64,000 nucleotides of DNA from assembly GCF_014649995.1 (NCBI RefSeq), contig NZ_BMUC01000012.1, positions 164,857 through 228,856 of the forward strand, given 5' to 3'. Within the stretch, counting starts at the first letter, position 1; every line of letters begins with the position of its first letter. The notes below the pieces were generated by a model that had not been told where the DNA came from, searched no databases, and saw nothing but the letters and a program-made list of their open reading frames with translations. Below are positions 17,260 through 25,784 of this stretch, piece by piece. This DNA is from Streptomyces griseoflavus. GTDB lineage: Bacteria; Actinomycetota; Actinomycetes; Streptomycetales; Streptomycetaceae. The translations under genes were made by a program, and so were the position numbers.

Positions 17260-17596
17260 TCGGGCGTGCCCGGACCGCCGTGACGACGGTAGGAATCCGG
17301 CCAACCGCAGAGCGTGACGCCCTCCCCGGACCTTCCGGGCCCTCCTGGTGACCTTCCGCCGGGCGCGGGTGACAATGGCGGGGAACACCCCCATTTCGTG
17401 TACACGGGGAACCGAGGGGCCCGCCGGGCGGCTGGCGCGAACTGTGAGGTCGGCACCGGCCGCGCGGGACGCCGACGCGACAGGCGCCTGAAACGGTTCG
17501 CCGAACATGCGTAGGGTGCAGACAACTCACCAGGAGGAGTGCGCCGCGACGGTGGCGCACGGGTGCGGGACGATCGGCGAGGAGGGAGCCGGAGCG
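17260..17596 (+). promoter_or_regulatory. Intergenic region before XRE-cupin regulator
   Basis: About 340 nt with no supported gene; frames crossing it have poor codon usage and no recognisable domain. A promoter for the XRE-cupin regulator probably lies in its second half, but I see no confident hexamer pair. The GGAGGGAG at 17581-17588 is the ribosome site. Confidence 0.3.
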
Positions 17597-18166
17597 ATGG
17601 GCGACCACAAAGAACAGCCGTTGCGGGTGGGCGCGGCCGTACGGCGCCGCCGCCGCACGCTGGAGCTCACCCTCGCCGTCGTGGCCGAGCGCAGCGGCCT
17701 GTCGGTCCCGTTCCTGAGCCAGATCGAGAACGAGCGGGCCCGTCCCAGCCAGAGCTCCCTGGAGAAGGTCGCCGACGCCCTGCGCACCACCGCGGTGGAA
17801 CTCCTCGCCGCCGCCGACCCGGCCTGCAGCGTGGACGTGGTCCGCGCCGAGGGTGCCGTGCCGTGGGTGGAACCCCGGGTGCGGTCCCTGGTGCGCGGTC
17901 ACCATCAGATGCACGCCTCGGAGTTCACCGGCGACCATGACGCGGGCCGTGAACTGCAGTACCGCAACGACCAGTTGATGTACGTGGCCGACGGCGCCGT
18001 GGAGATCGAGGCGGAGGGCCGCGCCTACCGTCTGGGCCGCGGCGACACCCTGTACCTGACCGGAGGCGTCCGGCACCGCTGGCGGGCCACGGTCCCGGAG
18101 ACCCGGCTGCTGGTCGTCGCGGTCGCCGAGGACATCGAGGCGCTGCGGGACAAGCCGCAGCGATGA
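17597..18166 (+). CDS. XRE-family regulator with C-terminal cupin
   Basis: A 189-residue transcription regulator. An XRE helix-turn-helix occupies about residues 10-65 (VGAAVRRRRRTLELTLAVVAERSGLS, then SQIENERARPSQSSLEKVADAL). A small beta-barrel cupin occupies about 110-180 (YRNDQLMYVADGAVEIEAEGR, LGRGDTLYLTGGVRHRWR). This layout resembles PuuR-type regulators that sense a small ligand or metabolite. ATG 17597 is preceded by GGAGGGAG and fits the domain boundary; an earlier ATG at 17507 would add 30 unlikely residues. It overlaps the next gene by 4 nt (ATGA), so the two share a transcript. The ligand is unknown. Confidence 0.88.
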   Translation: MGDHKEQPLRVGAAVRRRRRTLELTLAVVAERSGLSVPFLSQIENERARPSQSSLEKVADALRTTAVELLAAADPACSVDVVRAEGAVPWVEPRVRSLVRGHHQMHASEFTGDHDAGRELQYRNDQLMYVADGAVEIEAEGRAYRLGRGDTLYLTGGVRHRWRATVPETRLLVVAVAEDIEALRDKPQR

Positions 18167-18894
18167 GCCGTCCCCGGGTCGTCTCCCTGGTCCCCTCGCT
18201 CACGGAGGCGGTGGCGCGCTCCGCCCCCGGCTCGCTGGTCGGCGCCACCGACTGGTGCACGCACCCGGCCGGACTGGACGTCGTGCGCGTCGGCGGCACG
18301 AAGAACCCGCGGGTGGACCGGATCGCCGCCCTCGCCCCCGACCTGGTGATCGCCAACGAGGAGGAGAACCGCGAGCCGGACCTGGCGGCCTTGCGGGCGG
18401 CCGGCCTCGACGTGCTGGTGACGGAGGTGCGGACGCTGCCGGGGGCCTTCGGCGAGCTGGACCGGGTGCTCACCGCGTGCGGGGTGCCGGCACGGCCCCG
18501 GTGGCTGGACGAGGCGGAGGCCGCCTGGGACGCCCTGCCCCCGCCCCGGGAGCACCTGACGGCGGTCGTGCCGATCTGGCGGCGCCCGTGGATGGTGCTG
18601 GGCCGGGACACCTTCGCCGGCGACGTGCTCGCCAGGCTCGGCGTCCGCTCTCTGCACGCCACCCACCCCGAGCGCTACCCGCGCGTCCCGCTCGACGCAC
18701 TGCGCGCGGCACGGCCCGACCTCGTCGTGCTCCCCGACGAGCCGTACCGCTTCACCGCCGACGACGGCCCCGAGGCCTTCCCCGGACTGCCCTGCGCGCT
18801 CGTCGGCGGCCGGCACCTCACCTGGTACGGGCCGTCACTGGCCGAGGCGCCGACCGCGCTGAACCGGGCCCTGAAGGCGGCGCACACCCCATAA
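18163..18894 (+). CDS. Cytoplasmic BtuF-like helical-backbone metal-receptor protein
   Basis: A 243-residue protein with the fold of BtuF/FhuD-type binding proteins. The opening RVVSLVPSLTEAV, the VGATDWCTHPAGL loop and the VGGTKNPRVDRIAALAPDLVIANEEENR segment are the hallmarks of cobalamin or ferric-chelate receptors. It has no signal peptide or lipobox, so unlike transporter-linked relatives it is predicted to stay in the cytoplasm. No ABC permease or ATPase is adjacent. Its start overlaps the XRE-cupin stop in an ATGA junction, suggesting a joint function such as ligand sensing or storage. The ligand is unknown. The final codons run into the LysR promoter 9 nt downstream. Confidence 0.85.
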   Translation: MSRPRVVSLVPSLTEAVARSAPGSLVGATDWCTHPAGLDVVRVGGTKNPRVDRIAALAPDLVIANEEENREPDLAALRAAGLDVLVTEVRTLPGAFGELDRVLTACGVPARPRWLDEAEAAWDALPPPREHLTAVVPIWRRPWMVLGRDTFAGDVLARLGVRSLHATHPERYPRVPLDALRAARPDLVVLPDEPYRFTADDGPEAFPGLPCALVGGRHLTWYGPSLAEAPTALNRALKAAHTP

Positions 18895-18905
18895 GCTGGT
18901 CTTAT
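18891..18905 (+). promoter_or_regulatory. Leaderless LysR promoter with palindrome over the start codon
   Basis: ATAAG-CTGGT-CTTAT is a perfect inverted repeat whose right arm includes the first two bases of the LysR ATG (18904). TAAGCT at 18892-18897 is a plausible -10 box 6 nt before the ATG, and there is no ribosome site. The message is therefore probably leaderless, with an operator-like dyad over its start point. No clear -35 is seen. Confidence 0.5.
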
Positions 18906-19839
18906 GAGCGGCACGCACGACCACACCGACGATCGTCACAGGAGCGCCGGATCCCTGGCCCACCGGGTACCGGACCTCGGAGGACTGGAGCTGCTGCTGG
19001 CGGTGGCGCGGCTGGGAAGCCTGGGCGGTGCCGCGCGGGAGCTGGGCATCACCCAGCCCGCGGCGAGCAGCCGCGTGCGGTCGATGGAACGGCAGCTGGG
19101 GGTGGCCCTGGTCGACCGCTCGCCGAGGGGATCACGGCTGACCGACGCCGGCGCGCTGGTCACCGACTGGGCGCGGCGGATCGTCGAGGCGGCGGAGGCG
19201 TTCGACGCGGGCGCGCAGGCGCTGCGGGACCGCCGGGACTCACGGCTGCGGGTGGCGGCCAGCATGACGATCGCCGAGTACCTGCTGCCGGGGTGGCTGC
19301 TCGCGCTGCGCGCGGAGCGGCCGGACACGGCGGTGTCGCTGCTCGCGGGGAACTCGGCGGCGGTGGCGGAGCGGCTGGTGTCGGGAGAGGCCGACATTGG
19401 GTTCGTGGAGGGACTGACGGTACCGGCGGGGCTGGACTCCGCGGTGATCGCCCACGACCGGTTGATCGTGGTCGCGGCGCCGTCGCACGCGTGGGCCCGC
19501 AGGCGTCGGCCGCTGGCCGCGGAGGAGCTGGCGGCCACCCCGCTGATCCTGCGCGAGGAGGGGTCGGGGACGCGGCAGGTGCTGGACGCGGCGCTGGGCG
19601 GGCTGGCGCGACCGCTGATCGAGGTGTCCTCGACGACCGCGGTGAAGGCGGCGGTGGTGGGCGGGGCGGGACCCGCGGTGCTGAGCGAGCTGGCGGTGGG
19701 GGAGGAGCTGGCGATGCGGCGGCTGGTGCGGATCCCCGTGGACGGGGCGGCGCTGACCCGCGATCTGCGGGCGGTGTGGCGGGCGGGGCACCTGCCCGCC
19801 GGGCCGGCGCGGGATCTGCTGTCGCTGACACGGGGGTGA
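18904..19839 (+). CDS. LysR-family transcription regulator
   Basis: A 311-residue LysR-type regulator. After a short charged leader, the winged helix-turn-helix lies at about residues 22-80 (LGGLELLLAVARLGSLGGAARELGITQPAASSRVRSMERQLGVALVDRS). The two-lobed ligand-binding domain follows from about 105 (RLRVAASMTIAEYLLPGWLLAL). LysR proteins usually control a divergent gene, but the upstream gene here runs the same way and the downstream one is convergent, so the target is not apparent. The start is an ATG with no ribosome site, 6 nt after a TAAGCT box. The effector is unknown. Confidence 0.92.
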   Translation: MSGTHDHTDDRHRSAGSLAHRVPDLGGLELLLAVARLGSLGGAARELGITQPAASSRVRSMERQLGVALVDRSPRGSRLTDAGALVTDWARRIVEAAEAFDAGAQALRDRRDSRLRVAASMTIAEYLLPGWLLALRAERPDTAVSLLAGNSAAVAERLVSGEADIGFVEGLTVPAGLDSAVIAHDRLIVVAAPSHAWARRRRPLAAEELAATPLILREEGSGTRQVLDAALGGLARPLIEVSSTTAVKAAVVGGAGPAVLSELAVGEELAMRRLVRIPVDGAALTRDLRAVWRAGHLPAGPARDLLSLTRG

Positions 19840-19905
19840 GGGCCGCGGCCCCGCGGAGGCACACCCGCGCACGGTGGCGGAGACCGGGGAAGGGGCCGGC
19901 AGCGG

Positions 19906-20592
19906 TCACGCGGCCGCCGAGGCGATCAGGGCCCGCACGACACGGAGGTCCTCCGCCATCTCCGGGTGCCACTGGACGCCCAGGGTCCAGGGCCCCGTGG
20001 TGAGTTCGACGGCCTCGATCGTGCCGTCCTCCGCGTAGGCCGAGGGGATCAGGTTCCGGCCCAGGCGGTCGACCGCCTGGTGGTGGTAGGCCGGTACGTC
20101 GGTCTGCTCCGGGACGGCGGCGGCGTAGAGCGTGCCGGGGACCGGCTTCACCGGATGGCGGCCGAAGGTGCCCGGCACCCCCGTGTGCCCCTCGACGTGC
20201 TGGACGAGCGTGCCGCCGAGGGCGACGTTCAGCAGCTGCATGCCCCGGCAGATGCCCAGCAGCGGGATCCCCCGCTCCAGCGCCGCCCCGATCAGGGCCA
20301 GCTCCCAGGCGTCCCGGGCCCGGTCGGGCGGCCCGGTGCGCGGGTCGGGGACGGCACCGTAGTGCACGGGCTCCACGTCCGGGCCGCCCGAGACGACCAG
20401 GCCGTCGAGCCGCGCCACGGTGTCCGCCGCCCGCTCCGGCGCGTCCGGCGGGAGCATCACGGCCAGTCCGCCCGCCCGTTGCACCAGCAGCGGGTAGCCG
20501 GCCGGCAGCAGCGCGGCGTCGAGCCGCCACACCCCCCAGGCCACACCGGCCTCCGCGTACGTGCTGATGCCGATGAAGGGGCGGGCCGCCAT
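19906..20592 (-). CDS. Class I GATase-like gamma-glutamyl hydrolase (PuuD-like)
   Basis: A 228-residue class I glutamine-amidotransferase-fold hydrolase of the PuuD group, which cuts gamma-glutamyl bonds to release glutamate. The nucleophile elbow is GICRGMQLLNVALGG, with Cys in GICRG; the catalytic His and Glu fall in VQWHPE. The N-terminus PFIGISTYAEA is typical. ATG 20592 follows an AAAGG site. The stop of the upstream permease ends only 5 nt before this start, so both are co-transcribed. In context with glnA4, it most likely removes glutamate from the gamma-glutamylated product at the end of the pathway. That step is inferred from the module, not shown by the sequence. Confidence 0.9.
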   Translation of the reverse strand: MAARPFIGISTYAEAGVAWGVWRLDAALLPAGYPLLVQRAGGLAVMLPPDAPERAADTVARLDGLVVSGGPDVEPVHYGAVPDPRTGPPDRARDAWELALIGAALERGIPLLGICRGMQLLNVALGGTLVQHVEGHTGVPGTFGRHPVKPVPGTLYAAAVPEQTDVPAYHHQAVDRLGRNLIPSAYAEDGTIEAVELTTGPWTLGVQWHPEMAEDLRVVRALIASAAA

Positions 20593-20597
20593 GGGGG

Positions 20598-22058
20598 TCA
20601 CCTTTCCTCGATCCGTTCCCGGGACAACTCTGCCTCGGCCGCCGCCAGCGCCGCGAACTCCTCCTCCGGCGCCTTCGCCACCAGATGCCTGCGGCTGTAC
20701 AGGCCGAAGTACGCCAGCGCCACGACGTACACCGCCAGCGCGATGAAGGCGGCCGTCACATCCACCAGGAACGTCGCCACCAGTGCCGCGCAGGCCAGCA
20801 CCAGGGCCACCGACGAGGTGAGCACACCGCCGGGCGTCCGGTACGGCCGCTCCAGCTCCGGCTCCCGGCGGCGCAGCACGATGTGGGACAGCGACATCAG
20901 CGCGTACGAGATCGTCGCGCCGAAGACGGCGATGTTCAGCATGCGGGCCCCGTCGCCGGTCCCGGCGGCCAGCGCGAAGCCGATCGCTCCCGGCACGAGC
21001 AGACCGAGGTACGGTGCCCGGCGGCTGCTGGTGAGGGACAGGAACCTCGGCAGGTAGCCCGCGCGGGACAGGGCGAACAGCTGGCGCGAACCGGCGTAGA
21101 TCAGCGAGAAGAACGACGCGACCAGCCCCGCGAGGCCCGCGTAGTTCACGATCCGGCTCAGCACCGTCGCCTCGCCGTCCGGCTGGAGGGCCTCCACCAG
21201 CGGATTGCCCGCGTCCTGGACGGCGGCCGAACCCCGCGCACCGGCCGCCGCGAAGAAGGTCACCACGGCCAGCACCACCAGGATGCCCATCGACCAGCGG
21301 ATCGCCTTCGGCAGCGTACGGGCCGGCTCCCTGGTCTCCTCGGCGGCCAGCGGCACGCCCTCCACGCCCAGGAAGAACCACATGCCGAACGGGAACGCCG
21401 CCCAGATGCCCAGCAGCCCCATCGGCAGCCACGAACTCGCGCCGAACGCCGAGGAGTCCACCGGGATGTCGTCGAGGGACGAGGCGTCGAACTCGGGCAG
21501 CGCGGCCAGCGCGAAGACCACCAGCGCCGCCACCGCGATGCCCGTGACGACGAAGCTGAACCGCAGCGCCTCGCCCACGCCCCACAGATGGATGCCGATG
21601 AAGACGGCGAAGCACGCCAGGTACACCGGCCAGCCGGACTCCAGGCCGAACAGGCCCAGCGACTCGACGTAGTCGCCGATGAAGATGGAGATCGCGGCGG
21701 GCGCGAGGACGTACTCGATGAGGATCGCGGTCCCGGTGAGGAACCCGCCCCACGGTCCGAGCGCCCGGCGGGCGAAGCCGTAGCCGCCGCCCGCCGTGGG
21801 CAGGATCGAGGACAGCTCGGCGAGGGCGAAGACCATGCAGGCGTACATGGCGCCCATCAGCACCATGGCGATCGCCAGGCCGCCGAAGCCGCCCTCGGCC
21901 AGACCGAAGTTCCAGCCCGAGTAGTCGCCGGAGACGACGTAGGCGACACCGAGGCCGGTCAGCAGCAGCCAGCCCGCGCTGCCGCGGCGCAGCCTCCTGC
22001 GCTCCAGGTAGTCGTCCGCCTCACCGGCGGTCTCACGGGACGAAGACGGAAGGCTCAC
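20598..22058 (-). CDS. Amino acid/ethanolamine permease (APC family)
   Basis: A 486-residue APC-superfamily permease with about 12 membrane helices. The first helix region reads LLLTGLGVAYVVSGDYSGWN, close to the pattern of ethanolamine permeases. Later blocks include GGGYGFARRALGPWGGFLTG and FFLGVEGVPLAAEETREP. GTG 22058 (MSLPSSSRETAGE) follows GGGAG at 7 nt, and the conserved core starts about 24 residues in, so the longer frame is rejected. It lies between the GntR regulator and the gamma-glutamyl hydrolase. Together with glnA4 this supports uptake of ethanolamine, though other amines or amino acids are possible. A separate promoter is likely in the 147-nt gap to the regulator. Confidence 0.9.
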   Translation of the reverse strand: MSLPSSSRETAGEADDYLERRRLRRGSAGWLLLTGLGVAYVVSGDYSGWNFGLAEGGFGGLAIAMVLMGAMYACMVFALAELSSILPTAGGGYGFARRALGPWGGFLTGTAILIEYVLAPAAISIFIGDYVESLGLFGLESGWPVYLACFAVFIGIHLWGVGEALRFSFVVTGIAVAALVVFALAALPEFDASSLDDIPVDSSAFGASSWLPMGLLGIWAAFPFGMWFFLGVEGVPLAAEETREPARTLPKAIRWSMGILVVLAVVTFFAAAGARGSAAVQDAGNPLVEALQPDGEATVLSRIVNYAGLAGLVASFFSLIYAGSRQLFALSRAGYLPRFLSLTSSRRAPYLGLLVPGAIGFALAAGTGDGARMLNIAVFGATISYALMSLSHIVLRRREPELERPYRTPGGVLTSSVALVLACAALVATFLVDVTAAFIALAVYVVALAYFGLYSRRHLVAKAPEEEFAALAAAEAELSRERIEER

Positions 22059-22112
22059 GGTGCGGCTCCCCAGGGGCGAGGGCGAGGAAGGCGGGCAATG
22101 GAACACATCCAG

Positions 22113-22138
22113 ACCTTTGTGGGCCCATACCTTCGTGG
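22113..22138 (-). promoter_or_regulatory. Candidate GntR-regulator sites upstream of permease
   Basis: Two copies of ACCTTNGTGG, ACCTTTGTGG at 22113-22122 and ACCTTCGTGG at 22129-22138, lie 16 nt apart, about 55-80 nt upstream of the permease start. A related ACCTTATGG occurs at 22980-22988 in front of glnA4. The shared motif could be the operator of the nearby FadR-like protein; this is inference from repetition only. Confidence 0.35.
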
Positions 22139-22205
22139 CGCGAGCACCGTGAGCGCAACCCCCGTGCGTCAAGCCCCGGTAAACCGTCCGCCCGGGGTCA
22201 CGGCC

Positions 22206-22940
22206 TCACGCCAGGAACCCGCGCAGCAGTGCCGCCGTCCCCTCGCAGTGCTCGCGCATCACGTCCCGCGCCCCGTCCGCGTCCCCCTCCAGCACCGCCT
22301 CGACCAGCGCCGCGTGCTGGCGCTGTGAGTGCTCCAGATTGCGCACCAGCAGCGGGATGCAGTCCAGCAGGTCGTTCACCGAGGCCCGGACGGCCGCGTA
22401 CTGCGCGGTCAGCGTCGGTGACCCGCACAGCTCCGCCAGCGTGAGGTGGAACAGCGTGTCGAGGCGCCGGTAGTCGGCCAGCGGGGCCTCCTGCGTGCCG
22501 GCCAGCGCCTCGCGCAGCCGCCTCGCCCGCCCGTCCGTCAGCCCGTGCGCCGCGCACAGGCCGGCCGCGCCCACCTCCAGCACCTCCCGGAACCGCAGCA
22601 CGTCCTCGATGTCCACCCCGGCGATCCGCCGCCGCAACTCCTCCTCGCCCGTGTCGGTGGGGCGGGGCAGCACGAACGTGCCGCCGTACCGGCCGCGCCG
22701 CGACTCCACCAGGCCCTGCTCCTGGAGCACCTTCAGCACCTCTCGCAGCGTCACCCGGCTGATCCCCAGCCGCTCCGCCAGCTCCCGCTCGGCAGGCAGT
22801 CGCTCCCCGCCCGCCACCAGGCCCAGCCGCACCACCTGGAGGATCTGCTCCAGCGCCTCCTCGAAACCGTTGCCCGCGCGGACCTGCCGCAACACCGGCG
22901 CCAGCCGGTCCCCGACCGCGCCGACCACATCCTCGGACAT
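22206..22940 (-). CDS. FadR-subfamily GntR regulator
   Basis: A 244-residue regulator. A winged helix-turn-helix lies at about residues 20-85 (LRLPAERELAERLGISRVTLREVLKVLQEQGLVESRRGRYGGTFV). A helical FCD ligand-binding domain follows, with a metal-site-like pattern: an Asp and His in RLDTLFHLTLAELCGSP and further His near HSQRQHAALVEAV and MREHCEGT. ATG 22940 (MSEDVVGAVG) is preferred over TTG 22961. The gene is divergent from glnA4 with an 85-nt gap. It lies upstream of the permease on the same strand, so it is the natural controller of both arms. The ligand is unknown but may be an amine or a gamma-glutamyl intermediate. Confidence 0.9.
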   Translation of the reverse strand: MSEDVVGAVGDRLAPVLRQVRAGNGFEEALEQILQVVRLGLVAGGERLPAERELAERLGISRVTLREVLKVLQEQGLVESRRGRYGGTFVLPRPTDTGEEELRRRIAGVDIEDVLRFREVLEVGAAGLCAAHGLTDGRARRLREALAGTQEAPLADYRRLDTLFHLTLAELCGSPTLTAQYAAVRASVNDLLDCIPLLVRNLEHSQRQHAALVEAVLEGDADGARDVMREHCEGTAALLRGFLA

Positions 22941-22960
22941 CCCGCCGCGCCCCCTTCCCA

Positions 22961-22988
22961 AGCAATGGTCCTCAGCAATACCTTATGG
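22961..22988. promoter_or_regulatory. glnA4/GntR divergent control region
   Basis: The 85-nt gap between the divergent starts holds a direct repeat AGCAAT (22961-22966 and 22974-22979) and the motif ACCTTATGG (22980-22988) shared with the permease upstream region. This AT-richer patch probably contains both promoters and the operator. No firm -35/-10 pair can be assigned. Confidence 0.35.
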
Positions 22989-23025
22989 CTCCCGGCTCGA
23001 CCGCAGAAGCCCGAGGAGGCCCTCC

Positions 23026-24396
23026 GTGGCAGACCGCACACCCCCGCTCGCCGTCGAGGAGCTGCACACCCTCGTCGCCGCCGGCGAGATCGACACCGTC
23101 GTGCTCGCCTTCCCCGACATGCAGGGGCGGCTCCAGGGCAAGCGCTTCGCGGCGCGCTTCTTCCTCGACGAGGTGCTCCGGCACGGCACCGAGGGCTGCA
23201 ACTACCTGCTCGCCGTCGACGCCGACATGAACACCGTCGACGGCTACGCCATGTCCTCCTGGGAGAGCGGCTACGGCGACTTCGCCATGTACCCCGACCT
23301 CGACACCCTGCGCCGGGTGCCCTGGAACGAGGGCACCGCCCTGGTCGTCGCCGACCTCGCCTGGGCCGACGGCACCCCGGTCGCCGCCGCCCCCCGGCAG
23401 ATCCTGCGCCGCCAGCTGGACCGTCTCGCCGCCCTCGGCTACACCGCGCAGGCCGGCACCGAGCTGGAGTTCATCGTCTTCAAGGACACCTACGAACAGG
23501 CCTGGGACGCCGGCTACCGCCAACTCACCCCCGCCAACCAGTACAACGTCGACTACTCGGTGCTCGGCACCGGCCGCGTCGAGCCCCTGCTGCGCCGCAT
23601 CCGCAACGAGATGGCCGCCGCCGGACTCACCGTCGAGTCCGCCAAGGGCGAGTGCAACCCCGGCCAGCACGAGATCGTTTTCCGCTACGACGAGGCCCTG
23701 GTCACCTGCGACCAGCACGCCGTCTACAAGACCGGCGCCAAGGAGATCGCCGCCCAGGAGGGCGTCTCCCTCACCTTCATGGCCAAGTACGACGAGCGCG
23801 AGGGCAATTCCTGCCACATCCACCTCTCCCTCGCCGACGCCGCGGGCGACAGCGCCATGCCGGGCTCCGCCGAGGAACCGGACTCCATGTCCGCGGTGAT
23901 GCGCCACTTCCTCGCCGGGCAACTCGCCGCGCTCCGCGAGTTCTCCCTCCTCTACGCCCCGCACATCAACTCCTACAAGCGGTTCCAGCCCGGCTCCTTC
24001 GCCCCGACCGCCGTCGCCTGGGGCCGCGACAACCGCACCTGCGCCCTGCGCGTGGTGGGCCACGGCCGCTCCCTGCGCTTCGAGAACCGGCTGCCCGGAG
24101 GCGACGTCAACCCGCACCTCGCCGTCGCCGGCATGGTCGCCGCCGGCCTGTACGGCATCGACCAGAAGCTGGAACTGCCCGAGCCCTGCACCGGCAACGC
24201 CTACACGGCCGACTACGAGCACGTCCCCACCACCCTGCGCGAGGCCGCCGAACTGTGGGAGACCAGCGCCATCGCGAAGGCCGCCTTCGGCGAGGAGGTC
24301 GTCGCGCACTACCGCAACATGGCGCGCGTCGAGACCGACGCATTCGACGCCGCGGTCACCGACTGGGAACTGCGCCGCTCCTTCGAACGCATGTGA
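23026..24396 (+). CDS. glnA4: Glutamine-synthetase-like gamma-glutamylethanolamide synthetase GlnA4
   Basis: A 456-residue member of the glutamine synthetase family, ligating glutamate to an amine with ATP. The fold's landmarks are NPGQHEIVFRYDEAL, EGNSCHIHLSLAD (metal/substrate site), KRFQPGSFAPTAVAWGRDNRTCALRV (ATP/phosphate site) and ENRLPGGDVNPHLA. Residues around these blocks differ from housekeeping GlnA, as expected for an enzyme using an amine other than ammonia. In S. coelicolor the protein at this locus, GlnA4, was characterised as gamma-glutamylethanolamide synthetase. I assign it by synteny and by the ethanolamine-permease-like neighbour. GTG 23026 follows GAGGAG. ALDH and SDR genes follow within 8 and 6 nt. 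Confidence 0.9.
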   Translation: MADRTPPLAVEELHTLVAAGEIDTVVLAFPDMQGRLQGKRFAARFFLDEVLRHGTEGCNYLLAVDADMNTVDGYAMSSWESGYGDFAMYPDLDTLRRVPWNEGTALVVADLAWADGTPVAAAPRQILRRQLDRLAALGYTAQAGTELEFIVFKDTYEQAWDAGYRQLTPANQYNVDYSVLGTGRVEPLLRRIRNEMAAAGLTVESAKGECNPGQHEIVFRYDEALVTCDQHAVYKTGAKEIAAQEGVSLTFMAKYDEREGNSCHIHLSLADAAGDSAMPGSAEEPDSMSAVMRHFLAGQLAALREFSLLYAPHINSYKRFQPGSFAPTAVAWGRDNRTCALRVVGHGRSLRFENRLPGGDVNPHLAVAGMVAAGLYGIDQKLELPEPCTGNAYTADYEHVPTTLREAAELWETSAIAKAAFGEEVVAHYRNMARVETDAFDAAVTDWELRRSFERM

Positions 24397-24404
24397 GGCA
24401 CTCC

Positions 24405-25778
24405 GTGTCCGACCGGCCCACCGAGCTCCAGGTCCGCAACCCCGCCACCGAGGAGGTCATCGCCACCGTCCCGGCCGCAGGCCCCGCCGACGTCGACGCC
24501 GCCGTCAGGCGCGCCGCCCGCGCGCAGACGCGATGGGCAGCCCTCGCACCCGGTGACCGAGCCCGCCTGCTGCGCCGGTTCGCCGCCACGGTCGACGGAC
24601 ACCTGGAGGAACTGGCCCGTCTGGAGGTCCGCGAGGCCGGCCACACCCTCGGCAACGCCCGCTGGGAGGCCGGCAACGTCCGCGACCTGCTCGACTACGC
24701 GGCCGGGGGAGTGGAACGGCTGACCGGCCGCCAGATCCCGGTCCCGGGCGGGATCGACGTCACCTTCCTCGAACCCCTCGGCGTCGTCGGCGTCATCGCG
24801 CCCTGGAACTTCCCGATGCCGATCGCGGCCTGGGGCGCCGCCCCCGCCCTCGCCGCGGGCAACGCGGTGCTCCTCAAACCCGCCGAGACCACCCCCCTCA
24901 CCGCCCTGCGCCTGGCCGGACTGGCCCTGACGGCGGGCCTGCCCGAGGGTCTCTTCCAGGTGCTCCCCGGACACGGCCCCGTCACCGGGAACGCCCTCGT
25001 CGAGCACCCCGGCGTCGCCAAGATCGTGTTCACCGGATCGACGGCCGTCGGCAAGCAGGTGTGGGCCAGGGGCGCGGACCGCCTCGCACGCGTCACCCTG
25101 GAACTCGGCGGCAAGAGCCCCAACATCGTCTTCGCCGACGCCGACCTGGAGGCCGCCGCGGCCGCCACCCCCATGTCCTTCCTCGACAACGCCGGACAGG
25201 ACTGCTGCGCCCGCACCCGCATCCTCGTCGAGCGCTCCGTCCACGACCGGTTCCTGGAACTGCTCGCCCCCGCGATCGAGGCGGTCCGGGTGGGCGACCC
25301 GGCCGACGAGAGCGTGGACATGGGCCCGCTGATCTCCCGCGCCCAGCTGGACCGCGTCCGCTCCTACGGCACCGACGCCCTCGACGGCATCCGCGGCAAG
25401 GCACCCGGGGGCCCCGGCCACTGGTTCCCGCCGACCGTCCTCACCGGCGTGGACCCCCGGGCGCGGGTCGCCGTCGAGGAGGTCTTCGGCCCCGTCGCCG
25501 TCGTCCTCCCCTTCGACGACGAGGCCGACGCCGTACGCCTGGCCAACGCCACCGAGTACGGCCTCTCCGGCTCCCTGTGGACCCGTGACGTCGGCCGTGC
25601 CCTGCGCGTCTCCCGGGCCGTCCGCGCCGGGAACCTGTCGGTCAACTCCCACTCCAGCGTCCGCTACTGGACCCCCTTCGGCGGCTTCAAGCAGTCCGGT
25701 GTCGGCCGCGAGCTCGGCCCGGACGCGCTGGCCGCCTTCACCGAGACCAAGAACGTCTTCATCAGCACGGAGGCCTGA
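24405..25778 (+). CDS. Aldehyde dehydrogenase
   Basis: A 457-residue NAD(P)-dependent aldehyde dehydrogenase. Visible are PWNFPMPIAAWGAAPALAAGNAVLLKPAE (cofactor site), FTGSTAVGK, the general-base Glu in LELGGKSPNIV, the catalytic Cys in NAGQDCCART, and EVFGPV near the C-terminus. GTG 24405 is preceded by GAGG at 6 nt and lies 8 nt after the glnA4 stop; the open frame extends far upstream but only as a shadow of glnA4. In the proposed pathway it would oxidise the gamma-glutamylated aldehyde made from ethanolamine to the acid. The sequence does not fix the substrate. Confidence 0.93.
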   Translation: MSDRPTELQVRNPATEEVIATVPAAGPADVDAAVRRAARAQTRWAALAPGDRARLLRRFAATVDGHLEELARLEVREAGHTLGNARWEAGNVRDLLDYAAGGVERLTGRQIPVPGGIDVTFLEPLGVVGVIAPWNFPMPIAAWGAAPALAAGNAVLLKPAETTPLTALRLAGLALTAGLPEGLFQVLPGHGPVTGNALVEHPGVAKIVFTGSTAVGKQVWARGADRLARVTLELGGKSPNIVFADADLEAAAAATPMSFLDNAGQDCCARTRILVERSVHDRFLELLAPAIEAVRVGDPADESVDMGPLISRAQLDRVRSYGTDALDGIRGKAPGGPGHWFPPTVLTGVDPRARVAVEEVFGPVAVVLPFDDEADAVRLANATEYGLSGSLWTRDVGRALRVSRAVRAGNLSVNSHSSVRYWTPFGGFKQSGVGRELGPDALAAFTETKNVFISTEA

Positions 25779-25784
25779 GCGCAC

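Noticed and set aside
20598-22328. Long plus-strand frames opposite the permease and other long antisense frames, for example over 14.4-17.5 kb and 39.2-42.0 kb
   Set aside because: They are mirror frames created by G/C-rich third positions; their products are low-complexity Arg/Gly/Val-rich without domains.
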